64,000 nucleotides of DNA. Source: Verrucomicrobiota bacterium. Its GTDB lineage: Bacteria; Verrucomicrobiota; Kiritimatiellia; RFP12; UBA1067. A model generated the notes under the pieces. The model searched no databases and was not told where the DNA came from. It worked only from the letters and a program-made list of their open reading frames with translations. How positions within the stretch are numbered: the stretch's first letter is position 1; every line of letters begins with the position of its first letter. Positions 17,558-27,400 of the stretch are shown in pieces. Location of the stretch: contig JAHFSX010000004.1 in assembly GCA_023269675.1 (NCBI GenBank), positions 62,001 to 126,000 of the forward strand, in the 5' to 3' direction. Position numbers and translations under genes: made by a program.

Positions 17558-17608
17558 CCTGTTACACGAACACAAAATGGCGCTTGAGAAGTAGAGAAGG
17601 ATAGAGAC

Positions 17609-18016
17609 ATGGACATCTATGTTGGCAATCTTGCCTATTCGACGAATGATGAGTCCCTGAGAGTTGCGTTTTCGGCGTACGGCGAGGTTGCCTCTGCTCG
17701 TGTCGTCTCGGACCGCATGACCGGCCGTTCCAAGGGTTTTGGCTTCGTCGAGATGCCTGACCGCGCTCAAGCCCAATCGGCGATCGACGCCCTCAACGGC
17801 AAAGAGCTGGATGGCCGCACCCTCCGCGTGAATGAGTCGCAGCCGAAACCCCGCGAAGACCGCGGCGGAGCCGGCGGCGGCGGTGGCGGCGGGTTCCGTG
17901 GCGGAGCCGGCGGCGGCGGCGGTGGCGGCGGATTCCGTGGCGGAGCCGGCGGCGGCGGTGGCGGCCGCGGTGGCGGTGGCGGCCGTGGCGGCGAGCGTCG
18001 CGAGTCCCGTTGGTAG
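17609..18016 (+). CDS. Glycine-rich RNA-binding protein (RRM plus RGG tail)
   Basis: 135 residues; AAGGA 8 bases before the ATG. Residues 1-75 are one RNA-recognition motif with RNP2 (IYVGNL, 3-8) and RNP1 (KGFGFVEM, about 40-47); the remaining ~55 residues are Gly-rich with FRGG and RGG units. Such proteins in cyanobacteria and other bacteria are RNA chaperones, often cold-induced. The tail is encoded by imperfect tandem DNA repeats prone to length change. A strong terminator follows directly, and a promoter with a long structured leader precedes it, so it forms a single-gene transcript that may be autoregulated. Confidence 0.95.
   Translation: MDIYVGNLAYSTNDESLRVAFSAYGEVASARVVSDRMTGRSKGFGFVEMPDRAQAQSAIDALNGKELDGRTLRVNESQPKPREDRGGAGGGGGGGFRGGAGGGGGGGGFRGGAGGGGGGRGGGGGRGGERRESRW
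17862..17965 (+). repeat. Tandem repeat encoding GGAG(G)nFR units
   Basis: About three imperfect copies of a 36-39-base unit (gcggagccggcggcgg... ending in ttccgtgg) encode GGAGGGGGGGFR-like units in the RRM protein tail. The copies differ by one glycine codon, which suggests replication slippage. Confidence 0.75.
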
Positions 18017-18054
18017 TTCACGTGTGTCGCTGACGCGGCACATATACTGAAAGA

Positions 18055-18081
18055 AGCCGTCCCTTGCGGGGCGGCTTTTTT
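18055..18081 (+). terminator. Rho-independent terminator of the RRM gene
   Basis: AGCCGTCCC (18055-18063) pairs with GGGGCGGCT (18068-18076), loop TTGC, followed by a run of T. It ends four bases before the stop codon of the convergent GH13 gene. Confidence 0.9.
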
Positions 18082-18084
18082 ATT

Positions 18085-21000
18085 TTAGCGCAGCTTCTCG
18101 ACCCGCACGTCGTCAACCCACACGCGGCCCTTGTTGCCGTTCAGGCCCGCCTCAACCATGATCCCGCTCGCTCCCGCGGGCACCGTCATCTCCACCGAGA
18201 GCTCGCGCCAGTCGCTGTCCCCGAACGGCAGGCTGACGGCCGCATAGTCATTGCGGCCGCCGGCCTGTACGCCCCACCTCAGGCAGGCCGTCTTCCAGCC
18301 CGCATCCGCCTTCTCGATCCCCGCGCCTTTCAGCCGCGCGGTCAGCCGCCACGTCGAGCCCGCCGGCAACGCCGCCGCCGGCAGCGCCTGGCGGATCAGC
18401 CGGTACTCGGCGCCGTCACCCTCGATCGTCACGCACCGGTTGCCGCCCGCGGCGACCACCTCGGCCCCTTTGGGCATCTGCCACGCCGCCTGCGCCTGCT
18501 CCGCCTGTGGCAGCGCGCGCCGGGCCAGCAGCAACACCGTACCCCCGCCTTCCGCCCGCTCGAACCCGCCGTCCCGCAACAGCTCCGCGGGGGCGGTCTG
18601 CGCCAACGGCACCTCCTCCCCGGCCGCGACCGGACCCTCGCCGCACGCCATGCTCATCGACATGCCGTTCCATTGCCCGACGCCGCTGTTGTCGGGCTTG
18701 CCGTCCATCCACGCCGCATGCAGATCGCGCCCGTGCATGAACACGTTCGCCGGCCGCACGCCGAGCCACGCCACATCGGCCAGCCGCAGCACGCCCCCGT
18801 CCGCGGCGCGGATGCGGATGTCGCTCGGCAAGCGCTTCGGGTCGGGGCCCTTTGCGGTCTGCGCGTAGCGCGCCTTGCCGTCGCCCCGCTCGCCCGTCAG
18901 GAATTCGCCCGCCGCGTCGGCGAACGCCACATGCTCAGCACCCTCTGTCGTCGCGATCAGCGAGAGAAAGGCGGAGTCGGCCGATGCGAGCCCCGCTGCG
19001 TTGAACGCGCAGGTGCGCCGAAACGCGGCCCCGTCCCCGAAGGTGTAGGCGCTGTAGAAACGGATCGGATGCGCCATCTTGTCGAACCGGTAGAAGCCGC
19101 GCAGCTCGCCGCTGAAGCTCAGCCGCACCTCGGCGCCGCACCGCTCGATCCGCGCGGCCGCCTCGACATCGTCCTCCTGCGAGTAGTCCTTGTCGGCGCC
19201 GAACCCCTTGTCGGTGTAGAGCTGAGACCGCCGCAGCACCGCGCGCCATGACGAGCCCTCTTTGCGCCAGAGCCCGGCCAGCACGCCGTTGCGCCCGACG
19301 CGCGCCCGGTAAAACGCGTTCTCGAATTCCCAGCCGCCGCCCACCGCCGTGAGCCGCGCGTCCCCCGTCTCGACCGGCCGGACCGCCGTCGCTTTCCCGG
19401 AGCGCAGCCTGAACACGAGCGTGTCACCGCCCACCCGCACGCCGTTCTCCGCGCTGCGCCACGCCATCAGCACCTTCATGCCGTGCTCGGCGCCCACGCG
19501 GTCCAGCAGCTGCACGGCCGCGGGCAGATGCTCGGGGTCGAAGACGAACGCGGCCTCCTGTCCGGCGGCGGTCGCGCCCACCCAGGCGGCCTGCCCGGAG
19601 AGTCCGAACGGATGTAGCCGCGAATCCCACACCACCGCCGTCCCCTGCGGCAGCCGGTAGATCGAGCCGACCACGCCGTCGCACGCCGGATGCCGCACGC
19701 GGAACGGCGAACTCAGGAAGCCTTCGGCCGTCTGCGCGCACCAGGTCTCGGCTGCCGGCAGGTCGATCACGGCGGCCGCGCCCTCCGGCACGCCCCCCTG
19801 CCACGCCGCCCGCACCTCGATGCCGTCATCCGCCCGGGCGTACCGCACCGAGAGGGTGTGACCGCCGAACGCGCGGGTCATTTCGACCGCGCCGTCCGCC
19901 TGGATGCGGACGGCGTTCGTGCCGGACGGCGCGAGGCCGGACGGCAGCGCGAGATCCATACGGCCCGCCAGGACCTGCCGGCCCGACAGCCACGCGGTCG
20001 CGAGCCCTGTCGCCGGATCGAGCACGACCGTGCCGGTCTTGCCCTTCAGCTTCAGCGCCCCCGCCGGCGCCGGGCAGGCGGCCGTCCGCCCGGGCGCCTG
20101 AAGCGCTTTCAGCTCCGGGAGCGGCCCGCTTTCGAAGCGCAGCACCGTGTAGCCGAGCGGCGGCAGGCTCACCTGCGCCACGCCCTCGCGCACCTTCACC
20201 TTCGCTCCGCTCAGGAGGTCGCGCGCCATGCGGGCGCCGCGCAGCGGCACCGGCAGCCGGTCGAGCGGCACCGACACCGCCCCGCTCACCGGCTTGCCGC
20301 TCAGATTGACCAGCACCAGCGAGGCGCGCTCCGGCCCCTTCGGCGCCGTGTCCCACGCGTAGTCGGCATGCCACGCGGGCGAGTCCTTCGGCGGCAGGGC
20401 GCCCGTGCGCAGACAGGCGAACACGCCTTCGGGCGCGGTCACGCTCAGATAGTCAGCAGCGCCCAGGTTCAGCTCCGCCACCTGATTCCTCACGTGGAAA
20501 ATCCTGCGGTAGACCTCGGTGTGGCCCTCCTCCATCTCGTGATACACCATGGGGATGCCGTGAATCCACGTGATGAGCGCCACCAGCGCGCGCTGCGCCT
20601 CCGCGCCGTACCAGAGCCCGGAGCGCAGGCTGTCGTGGCTCTCCACGTGGCGCATGCGGATCAGATCGGGGATCTCGGCGCACTGCTGCTCATGCAGCCA
20701 GCGGCGCAGCCGCGGCACGAACTCCGCGGCCGGCGACCTGCGGAAGTCATGCAGCACGGAGTAGCACAGCTCGAAGTCATAGGTCGAGTCGCTCACCGCG
20801 CCGTGGATGCTGGCGCCGACCTCGGCCAGATTCGCGCCGTCGGGACGGACCGCCCGGACCGACGCGCGCAGCGCGCGCTGCATGGCGAGGCCGCCCTGCG
20901 CCTGCGCGTGGCTGGCGCGCGCATACGGGAGTGCGGGGTTCCAGTTCGGGATCTTGCTGCCGCCAACCGCGTCGATGCGGAACCCGTCGAGCCCGTACTC

Positions 21001-22269
21001 GCGCGTGTAGAACGAGACCACGTTGCTCATGTAGTCGATCCAGGTGGGCCAGTTGAAATCGAAGCACCAGTAGTAAAGCGTGGAGCCGTCCTCGTTCTGC
21101 GCGAGCCATTCGGGATGCTCCTTGGCGCGCGGGAACTCGTTGCAGCCGCCGTGCGGCACGCAGTCCTGCCACACGCGCATCCCCAGCGCGTGCGCCCGCG
21201 CCGTGAGCGCCTTGTAGTCTTCGGGCGTGCCCAGCCCCTCCTGGAATTTGTAGTAGTCCCTCGGCCAGTACATCGCCCTGTCTTCGATCGGCATGATCCA
21301 GAGCGCGTTGCAGCCGAGCTCGCGGATGCGCGGCAGGAACTCCGTCGCGGCTTTGAACCCGCCGAGATCCTTGGCCTGCGAGCCGATGGTGCCGCCGGGG
21401 TGGAACGAGTAGAGGATCACGCGCTTGAGCCACTCGGGACGGCCCTCGGGCGGAACCTGCTTGACGAGACGGAACCACTCGTTCATGCGGCGCAGCGCGG
21501 TCTCGGCGTCGTTGGGCTGCACCCACAGCCAGGCGTCGCCCACCTTCTGCGTCACCCCTTTGCGCATGTGGCCCTGCATGCTGAACGACTGCGTGACGCG
21601 GACCTCTCCGGTGCCTTCCGTGACGCTCACCGAGCCGCGGTCGGAGTAGTCCGGCAACTCGTCCGTGGCCCAAACGGCGGACCAGCCTCGGCCCGTCTCG
21701 CCGATCACCGGGTAGGGGCTGCGCCCGCTGCTGGTCTTGCGGTTCGCCACCAGGTCTTGCGTGCCCGTGCGCTTGGGCGGATACTGCGCGGGATAGAAAT
21801 AGCCGCCGCCTGCGCCCAGCGGCAAGACCCCGCCTTGGGACCAGAAGCCTTTGATCTTGGTGTCGGCCGCGCCCTGCCACGTGATCTCGAACCAGCGCCG
21901 CGCCATGCGCGCCTCGGGGAAAAGCTGGAGGCAGGCGTCGACCGACCAGTCGCCGGCCCGCATGCGGCTCCTGACGGTGTCGGGCGCGAGACGTTCCACG
22001 CCGAGGCCCCGGATCTTCGAGCCGTCACCCGTGACCCATTGCTTGTCATCCAGAATGTCGAAGGCCTGCCGGGTGCCGGCCGCCTGCACCACGACCTGGC
22101 CGTCGCAGAGGACCTCGCCGGCCCAGCCGGTTCGCGCGTCGAGACACACGGCGAAGCGTTCCGTTCCGAAGATCATCCCCTGCGGCGTGTCGCGCAGCGG
22201 CACCTCCTGCGCCAGTGCCCCGACCGTGCTCCCCGCGATACAGCCCGCCACCCATAACAGAAACCTCAT
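18085..22269 (-). CDS. Very large secreted GH13 (alpha-amylase clan) enzyme
   Basis: 1394 residues; signal peptide MRFLLWVAGCIAGSTVGALA. The first ~270 residues are a beta-rich N-domain. A (beta/alpha)8 barrel occupies about 280-600 with the GH13 conserved regions: I, QDCVPHG (368-374); II, GFRIDAVGG with Asp433 as nucleophile; III, LAEVG with Glu483 as general acid; IV, VESHDS with His545-Asp546. A C-terminal beta-domain ends near 705. The remaining ~690 residues are beta-rich, ending in a CBM-like module (about 1240-1394, WRLTARLKGAGIEKADAG; WVDDVRVEKL). This is 2-3 times the usual GH13 length, with large unexplained flanking regions. Probably acts on alpha-linked glucans in the periplasm or outside; exact specificity unknown. 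Confidence 0.88.
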   Translation of the reverse strand: MRFLLWVAGCIAGSTVGALAQEVPLRDTPQGMIFGTERFAVCLDARTGWAGEVLCDGQVVVQAAGTRQAFDILDDKQWVTGDGSKIRGLGVERLAPDTVRSRMRAGDWSVDACLQLFPEARMARRWFEITWQGAADTKIKGFWSQGGVLPLGAGGGYFYPAQYPPKRTGTQDLVANRKTSSGRSPYPVIGETGRGWSAVWATDELPDYSDRGSVSVTEGTGEVRVTQSFSMQGHMRKGVTQKVGDAWLWVQPNDAETALRRMNEWFRLVKQVPPEGRPEWLKRVILYSFHPGGTIGSQAKDLGGFKAATEFLPRIRELGCNALWIMPIEDRAMYWPRDYYKFQEGLGTPEDYKALTARAHALGMRVWQDCVPHGGCNEFPRAKEHPEWLAQNEDGSTLYYWCFDFNWPTWIDYMSNVVSFYTREYGLDGFRIDAVGGSKIPNWNPALPYARASHAQAQGGLAMQRALRASVRAVRPDGANLAEVGASIHGAVSDSTYDFELCYSVLHDFRRSPAAEFVPRLRRWLHEQQCAEIPDLIRMRHVESHDSLRSGLWYGAEAQRALVALITWIHGIPMVYHEMEEGHTEVYRRIFHVRNQVAELNLGAADYLSVTAPEGVFACLRTGALPPKDSPAWHADYAWDTAPKGPERASLVLVNLSGKPVSGAVSVPLDRLPVPLRGARMARDLLSGAKVKVREGVAQVSLPPLGYTVLRFESGPLPELKALQAPGRTAACPAPAGALKLKGKTGTVVLDPATGLATAWLSGRQVLAGRMDLALPSGLAPSGTNAVRIQADGAVEMTRAFGGHTLSVRYARADDGIEVRAAWQGGVPEGAAAVIDLPAAETWCAQTAEGFLSSPFRVRHPACDGVVGSIYRLPQGTAVVWDSRLHPFGLSGQAAWVGATAAGQEAAFVFDPEHLPAAVQLLDRVGAEHGMKVLMAWRSAENGVRVGGDTLVFRLRSGKATAVRPVETGDARLTAVGGGWEFENAFYRARVGRNGVLAGLWRKEGSSWRAVLRRSQLYTDKGFGADKDYSQEDDVEAAARIERCGAEVRLSFSGELRGFYRFDKMAHPIRFYSAYTFGDGAAFRRTCAFNAAGLASADSAFLSLIATTEGAEHVAFADAAGEFLTGERGDGKARYAQTAKGPDPKRLPSDIRIRAADGGVLRLADVAWLGVRPANVFMHGRDLHAAWMDGKPDNSGVGQWNGMSMSMACGEGPVAAGEEVPLAQTAPAELLRDGGFERAEGGGTVLLLARRALPQAEQAQAAWQMPKGAEVVAAGGNRCVTIEGDGAEYRLIRQALPAAALPAGSTWRLTARLKGAGIEKADAGWKTACLRWGVQAGGRNDYAAVSLPFGDSDWRELSVEMTVPAGASGIMVEAGLNGNKGRVWVDDVRVEKLR

Positions 22270-22611
22270 GATGCGCCCCCTTTTTACAATGGCAGGAGTC
22301 TACCCCTCTGGCCCCTTGCGGGTCAAGCGTCCGGGCGCAGCGCCCCGACAGCGGCAACGGCGGGAAAGATGGCATCCCGACAAAATGAGACTCGCCCTAT
22401 CACGGTTTAAATCATATGATGGAATATATGAATGGATGTATATCAGGTTTATGATGCGGGTTGTACAGAGAAGGTCGGTCAGGGTCGGCCGGGACGGCGC
22501 CCGGCCCTCCAGAATGCAAAAAAAGCACGCCTCTGTATTCCTGGTGGGACGATTTCCGTGTCGTCCGCCGACTTTCTCAGCGCAACCTGATGCAGAGTTG
22601 GGGAGGCTCAC
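22270..22611. other. Divergent upstream region of the GH13 and zinc-ribbon genes
   Basis: 342 bp between divergent starts. 22390-22470 is AT-rich (AAATCATATGATGG, GGATGTATATCAGG) and probably holds promoters; no clear -35/-10 pair stands out. A GC-rich stretch around 22480-22515 contains GGCCGGGACGGCGCCCGGCCC, a local inverted repeat of the kind found in dispersed intergenic elements. No gene seen. Confidence 0.5.
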
Positions 22612-22959
22612 GTGACGGGACGGCAGTATTTGGACAAGCGGACCGCGGTCATGGCTGTGATACTGGGGGTCAGTCTCGCGCTGTGGCTCCTTTTGCTGGC
22701 CCTGTTCGAAACCGGCCATGTGCCGCGCTCGGTCATGGCCACCCCGCTCGCCGGCATCTTGCTCTGCGCGGCTTATCATGCGCTCATGATCCGGTGCCCG
22801 CGCTGCAGAAAGCGGCTTGCGCACGTGACGCGCTCCCCGATCGATTTCAGCCTGCTCCGCTTTCCGAAGCGTGTGCGGTTCTGCCCGCATTGCACCATCG
22901 ATTTCGAAGACGAGCTGCACACGCGGCGTGAGTGCCTTACAAACCAACAACGGCGATAA
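22612..22959 (+). CDS. Small membrane protein with zinc ribbon
   Basis: 115 residues; GTG start with GGGAGG six bases upstream. Two hydrophobic segments (about 12-32 and 42-60) form a hairpin in the inner membrane. They are followed by a cytoplasmic zinc ribbon with Cys pairs CPRC (62-65) and CPHC (91-94). I do not recognise a named family. Similar architectures occur in small regulatory or assembly proteins. It is divergent from GH13 and convergent with the DUF1080 gene, so probably monocistronic. Confidence 0.7.
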   Translation: MTGRQYLDKRTAVMAVILGVSLALWLLLLALFETGHVPRSVMATPLAGILLCAAYHALMIRCPRCRKRLAHVTRSPIDFSLLRFPKRVRFCPHCTIDFEDELHTRRECLTNQQRR

Positions 22960-23000
22960 AAACCACGGTGTTTTCATCACGAGGACACGAAACGTATAGA

Positions 23001-23074
23001 GAACCACAAAACTTTCGTGTCAACACCGCTGATTCTCCTTGGTGTTTCTTGGTGATCTTGGTGACTTTGTGGTG
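23001..23074. repeat. Iterated-word inverted repeat (TTGGTG)
   Basis: TTGGTG recurs at 23039, 23049 and 23058, followed by TTGTGGTG at 23067. The left arm carries the complements ACCACAAA (near 23003) and AACACC (near 23021), pairing with TTTGTGGT and GGTGTT on the right. It lies between convergent genes (22959 and 23200) and has no U-run. Confidence 0.6.
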
Positions 23075-23199
23075 AGAAGTTGGGGGTTGCGGGCGTCGCC
23101 CGCGTTAGGGGAACATCCGGAGTCCGGTCAGGGCACGCACAAAACAGGAGGGCGGACAGGCCTGTCCGCCCCCCTTGAACCCAGATGCAAACGCGGCCG

Positions 23200-24210
23200 T
23201 TACTTGACGGCCGGGGTGAGCACCATGTTGCGGTAGTCGACGTTCGTGTGGTCGCCCTGCAGGTAGATCGGCCCGGCGTGGAACTCGTCCGAGGTCATCG
23301 CGCCGCCGGTGCAGCCTAGCACGGGCTGGTTGTCGATGATGGTCTTGCCGTTGAGGATCACGGTCAGGTGGCGGTCGACCAGCGTGATGTCCACGGTCTG
23401 CCACTCGTTCGCCGGCTTCTCGGCGTTGACGGAAGGGGTGATGCGGCTGTAGAGCGCGCCCATGTGGTGGGGGTCGAGGGGCTTGCCGAAGCTCTCGGCC
23501 ATCTGCACCTCATAGATGCCGCGCAGGTAGATGCCGCTGTTGCCGCCCGGGGGCAGGCGCACCTCGGTCTTCAGGTTGAAGTCCTCGAACTCGGCCTCGG
23601 TGCGGATGTTGGTGCCGTGGCGGCTCTTGCCGTCAGGGCCGATGACGCGGTTGCTCAGCACGCCGTCGGCGACGCTCCAGCAGTTGGGGGCCTTCTCGTT
23701 CATGACCTTCCAGCCGGCCATGTCCTTGCCGTTCATCAGCGCGACCGGCTTGCCGAACTTGACTTTCGACAGGTCCGGCTTCGGCGGCAGGTCGGCGATC
23801 TTCTTGCCCGCGAACTCGCTCTTGCCGACTTCCTTGCCCTCCGAATTGACGGTGCGGGAACTGAGCGCCAGCTTGTCGCCGTCAAGCTTGGCGGTGATGG
23901 TCTCGACTTTCTGAAGCTCCTTGCCGTCATTTTTCTCCGTGCTCTTGCGGATCACGAGCAGCGCGCAGTTCTCGACCTTGGTCTCGGACACCGGCACCAC
24001 GCTGCCGCCGCCCCAGAGGATCGAGCCTTTGAGCGAGCCGTCGGCCTGCGGCTCCACGCCCAGCCAGCCCGCGCCGCCGCCCGGCAGGGTCAGCGCCCAG
24101 CGGCCGGCGAAAGCCTTGGCGTCATCGGCCGCAAAGAGGGAGGTTGCTCCGCACAGGAGCCCGGCAGTCGCGAGACCGCACATCATGGAAGAGAATGAAG
24201 AGTTTTTCAT
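23200..24210 (-). CDS. Secreted DUF1080 (3-keto-disaccharide hydrolase-like) protein
   Basis: 336 residues from ATG 24210 (MKNSSFSSMMCGLATAGLLCG, a good signal peptide); an ATG at 24222 adds four residues, and neither has a strong Shine-Dalgarno. Residues about 25-140 are a small beta-domain unlike the standard family. Residues 150-336 are DUF1080, a concanavalin-like beta-sandwich: LMNGKDMAGWKVM, LKTEVRLPPGGNSGIYLRG, YEVQMAESFG, GALYSRI and the C-terminal GPIYLQGDHTNVDYRNMVL. DUF1080 enzymes include hydrolases that cleave 3-keto-glycosides after Gfo/Idh oxidation, which fits the Gfo/Idh and TIM-barrel epimerase genes at 44.7-47.0 kb. Located outside the cytoplasm. Confidence 0.88.
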   Translation of the reverse strand: MKNSSFSSMMCGLATAGLLCGATSLFAADDAKAFAGRWALTLPGGGAGWLGVEPQADGSLKGSILWGGGSVVPVSETKVENCALLVIRKSTEKNDGKELQKVETITAKLDGDKLALSSRTVNSEGKEVGKSEFAGKKIADLPPKPDLSKVKFGKPVALMNGKDMAGWKVMNEKAPNCWSVADGVLSNRVIGPDGKSRHGTNIRTEAEFEDFNLKTEVRLPPGGNSGIYLRGIYEVQMAESFGKPLDPHHMGALYSRITPSVNAEKPANEWQTVDITLVDRHLTVILNGKTIIDNQPVLGCTGGAMTSDEFHAGPIYLQGDHTNVDYRNMVLTPAVK

Positions 24211-24380
24211 AGTGCTTAGCATTGTCGCTTTTACAGTCCCCGAGGTTCAAGCAGAAAGTGCGCGGAATAAAAGGGGCGCGCCATCTCGACGGTCGCAGGG
24301 TCGTACCTTCATGCTTCTGACCTCGGCAGTCGTCATTCTGCGGTTCCACGCCCGGCGGATTCTCCAAATATTTGCTCTCG

Positions 24381-24409
24381 TTGACGCGTTTTTCGCGCTA
24401 AGGTATGCG
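24381..24409 (+). promoter_or_regulatory. Candidate promoter for the GH38 gene
   Basis: TTGACG (24381-24386), 17-base spacer, TATGCG (24404-24409). The -10 is poor. It lies in the 265-bp divergent region between the DUF1080 and GH38 genes, about 65 bp upstream of the GH38 start. Confidence 0.35.
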
Positions 24410-24475
24410 GAACATCTCATTTACTGGACGGTTTGCGGGGCGACGCAAAGACCCGCGTGAAAAAGGGAGCGCCTC

Positions 24476-27400
24476 ATGAGACACCGGTGTTGTCGGGCGG
24501 GATTCGTGATCGGGGTTTTGACGTGCGGGCTCTCGCTGCGCGCCGCGGCGCCGTCCGGTTTCGCGGCCTTCTGCAACGGGGGCGCCGTGGCGATCGTCTC
24601 CTCCAGCCATCAGGACACCGCGTGGATGGACACGCCGGACTTCTGCCGCCGTTTCAGGGTCGAGCAGAACATCCTTCCGGCGCTGGAGATGATGGCCAAG
24701 GACCCGACCTACTGCTTCGCCATGGAGTGCACGCTGCACCTGATGGAATTTCTCGAGGCGCACCCCGAGCGCCGGGACGAGGTCGTCCGGCTGATGCGGG
24801 CCGGCCGCCTGGAATTCGGTGCCACCTACAACCAGCCTTACGAATCGTATCTCTCGGGCGAGGAGCTGGTTCGCCAGACCTATTACGGCCGGCGCTGGAT
24901 CCGCACGCACCTGCCCGGCTGCGACGCGCGCGTCGCCTTCAACCCCGACGTGCCGGGGCGCGCCCTGCAGATGCAGCAGATCCTGTCCAAGGCGGGCATC
25001 CCCTACCTTTTCACCAGCCGCTATCATGAAGGCCTCTACCGCTGGTTCAGCCCCGACGGCAGCGGCGTCCTCGCCTACACCCCCGGCCATTACGGCAACC
25101 CCATGGCCCTGCTGAAACGCCCGACCGCGGAGGCCGTGACCGGCATCCGCGCGAAACTCGAGGAGCAGGGCGCCTACTACCGGAAGCGCGGCATCCCGCC
25201 CGTCTACTGCCTGGTCAACTCGATGGACTTCTCCCGTCCCGTGGACTTCAACCCACTGATCTCCGCCTGGAACGCGCAGCCCGCCATGTCCGACGGCACG
25301 CATCCTCCGGTCATGTCGTACGGCTCCATCGCCGGGTTCTTCGACCGCGTGAGCGCCGGCCAGCCCCGCTTCGACACCCTGACGGGCGAGCGGCCCGACG
25401 TGTGGCTCTACATCCACGGTCCCACGCACCACCGGACCACCTCCCTGCGCCGCGAGGCCGCCCGCCTGCTGCCTGCCGCGGAGACCTTCAGCACCTTCGC
25501 CAGCCTGCTCGGCGGAAGTTTCACCAACTACCCGGCCGCGGCGCTGGAGCAGGCCTGGATGGACGAGCTCTACATCGACCACGGCATCGGCGGCAAGAAC
25601 GGCCACATCACCGACGAGGTCTTCCGCCGCAAAGTCGCCGGCGCCCGCGACACCGGCCGCGCCCTGCTGGACAAGGCCTTGGCCTCCATCGCCGCGCAAG
25701 TCCGCACCGAACCCAAGCGCGGCACGCCGCTGACGGTCTTCAACACGCTCGCCTGGACGCGCTCCGATCCGGCCGCCTGGCCCGTGCCAGCGAGCCTCAC
25801 CCCCCCGCTGCGCGTCACCGACGCGGACGGCCGCGAGATCCCCTCGCAGCTTTCAAACGCGGGCCTGCCGGACGAAGTCAATGTGGCCGCCGCGGCCCAG
25901 GGCGCGAAGGCCACCGCGAGTTCAGCATTCGGTCCGGACTACGGCGCCGACAAGGCCATCGACGGACGCTGGGACGTGCGCGACCCTGACCCCGCGCTGG
26001 GAGGTCCGGACAAGTGGAACTCCGCCGCCGGCAGCGGACCGCACTGGCTGACCGTCGATTTCGGCCAGCCGCGCACGATCCACCGCGTGGTGATCCGGCA
26101 TGAAGGCGTGATGGGGGCGTTCCAAAGGGAGACCGGCGACAACAGCTCCGACTTCCTCGTGCAAGGCGCGGACGCCGCGGCAGGGCCGTGGACCGATCTG
26201 GTTCCGCCCGTGACCGGCAATGCCGCCGCGCTGACGGCGCACGCCTTTGCCCCCAAGTCCATACGCTTCCTGCGGCTCTTCATCATGAAAGGCACGCAGT
26301 CCGGCAACGCGTTTGCACGGATCTACGAGGTGGAGGCTTTTGCCATGATCGCGGCGCGGCCTACGCGTCTCGTCTTCATCGCTCCCGACGTGCCGCCGCT
26401 GGGCTACAAGACCTTCTACGTGAAACCGGCAGACGCGCCAGCGGTGCTTGCCGGGCCAGCTCCCGCGACCGGGGAGATCACGGTGGAGAACCGGTACTAC
26501 CGCGTACTCCTCGCTCCCGGCGGCATCCGCTCCCTCTTCGACAAGGAGCAGCGGCGCGAACTGCTCAAGACCGACCGCTTCCTGGGCGGCGAGGTCTTCA
26601 CGATGCTCTCGGTCGCGCCGGACAACCGCGGCAAGGGCACCGATGCCGGCGAGTTCGGCGCCGTGCCCCAGCCTGTGATGGACGCCAGCTTCGACCGCGT
26701 CGCCGCCCACCGGCCGGCGTGGAAGCTGCTCGAAACCGGCGCGGTGCGCACGGTCTACGGCCTGGAGCTTCCCTGGAAGAACACGACGGTGCGGCAGCGC
26801 GTCGTGGTTTGGAACAGCGTCAAGCGCATCGACTGCGAAGTGGAGCTCGCGGATTTCGACGGCACGCTCTGGCGCGAGTTCCGCCTGGCGCTCCCGCTGG
26901 CGCTGACCGCGCCGGCCCTCACTTACGAGGTGCCGATGGGCGTCGTGCGGATCGGCAGAGACGAGATTCCGACCACGGGCGGCCACGCCTATGGCGACCT
27001 GACCTATTACGAGCCGTGCTCCGCGATCCGCCCGCGCGAGCTGCAGAACTTCGTGGACGCCAGCGACGAGAGGGGCGGGGTGACTCTGAGCGCCGATGTG
27101 TCGGTCTTCGACTGGCAGGATCCCACGACGAACGCCCCGGCCGGCGTCATGCTGCAGCCGGTGCTGCTGGCCTCGCGCCGGAGCTGCAATGGCCAAGGCA
27201 ATAGTTATCCCCAAGCGGGCGACCATGCCTATCGCTTCTCCCTCACTTCGCACACCGGCGACTGGCGCAAAGGCTGGCGGACCGGCGTCGCCGCCAACGC
27301 GCCGCTGGAGGCGGTGGCGGGCGCGCCATCGGGCGCCGGCGCGCGGCTGCCTCCAGAGCAGGCCTTCCTCGAACTCTCCGCGGACAACGCGACGGTGTGC

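Noticed and set aside
17254..17608. A known riboswitch class in the RRM leader
   Set aside because: I looked for glycine, cobalamin, SAM, TPP, fluoride and cyclic-di-GMP core sequences and recognised none; only generic hairpins are present.
19690..22257. 855-residue plus-strand open frame opposite the GH13 gene
   Set aside because: Composition is Arg/Ala/His-rich with no domain features; it is the GC-driven antisense shadow of the GH13 gene.
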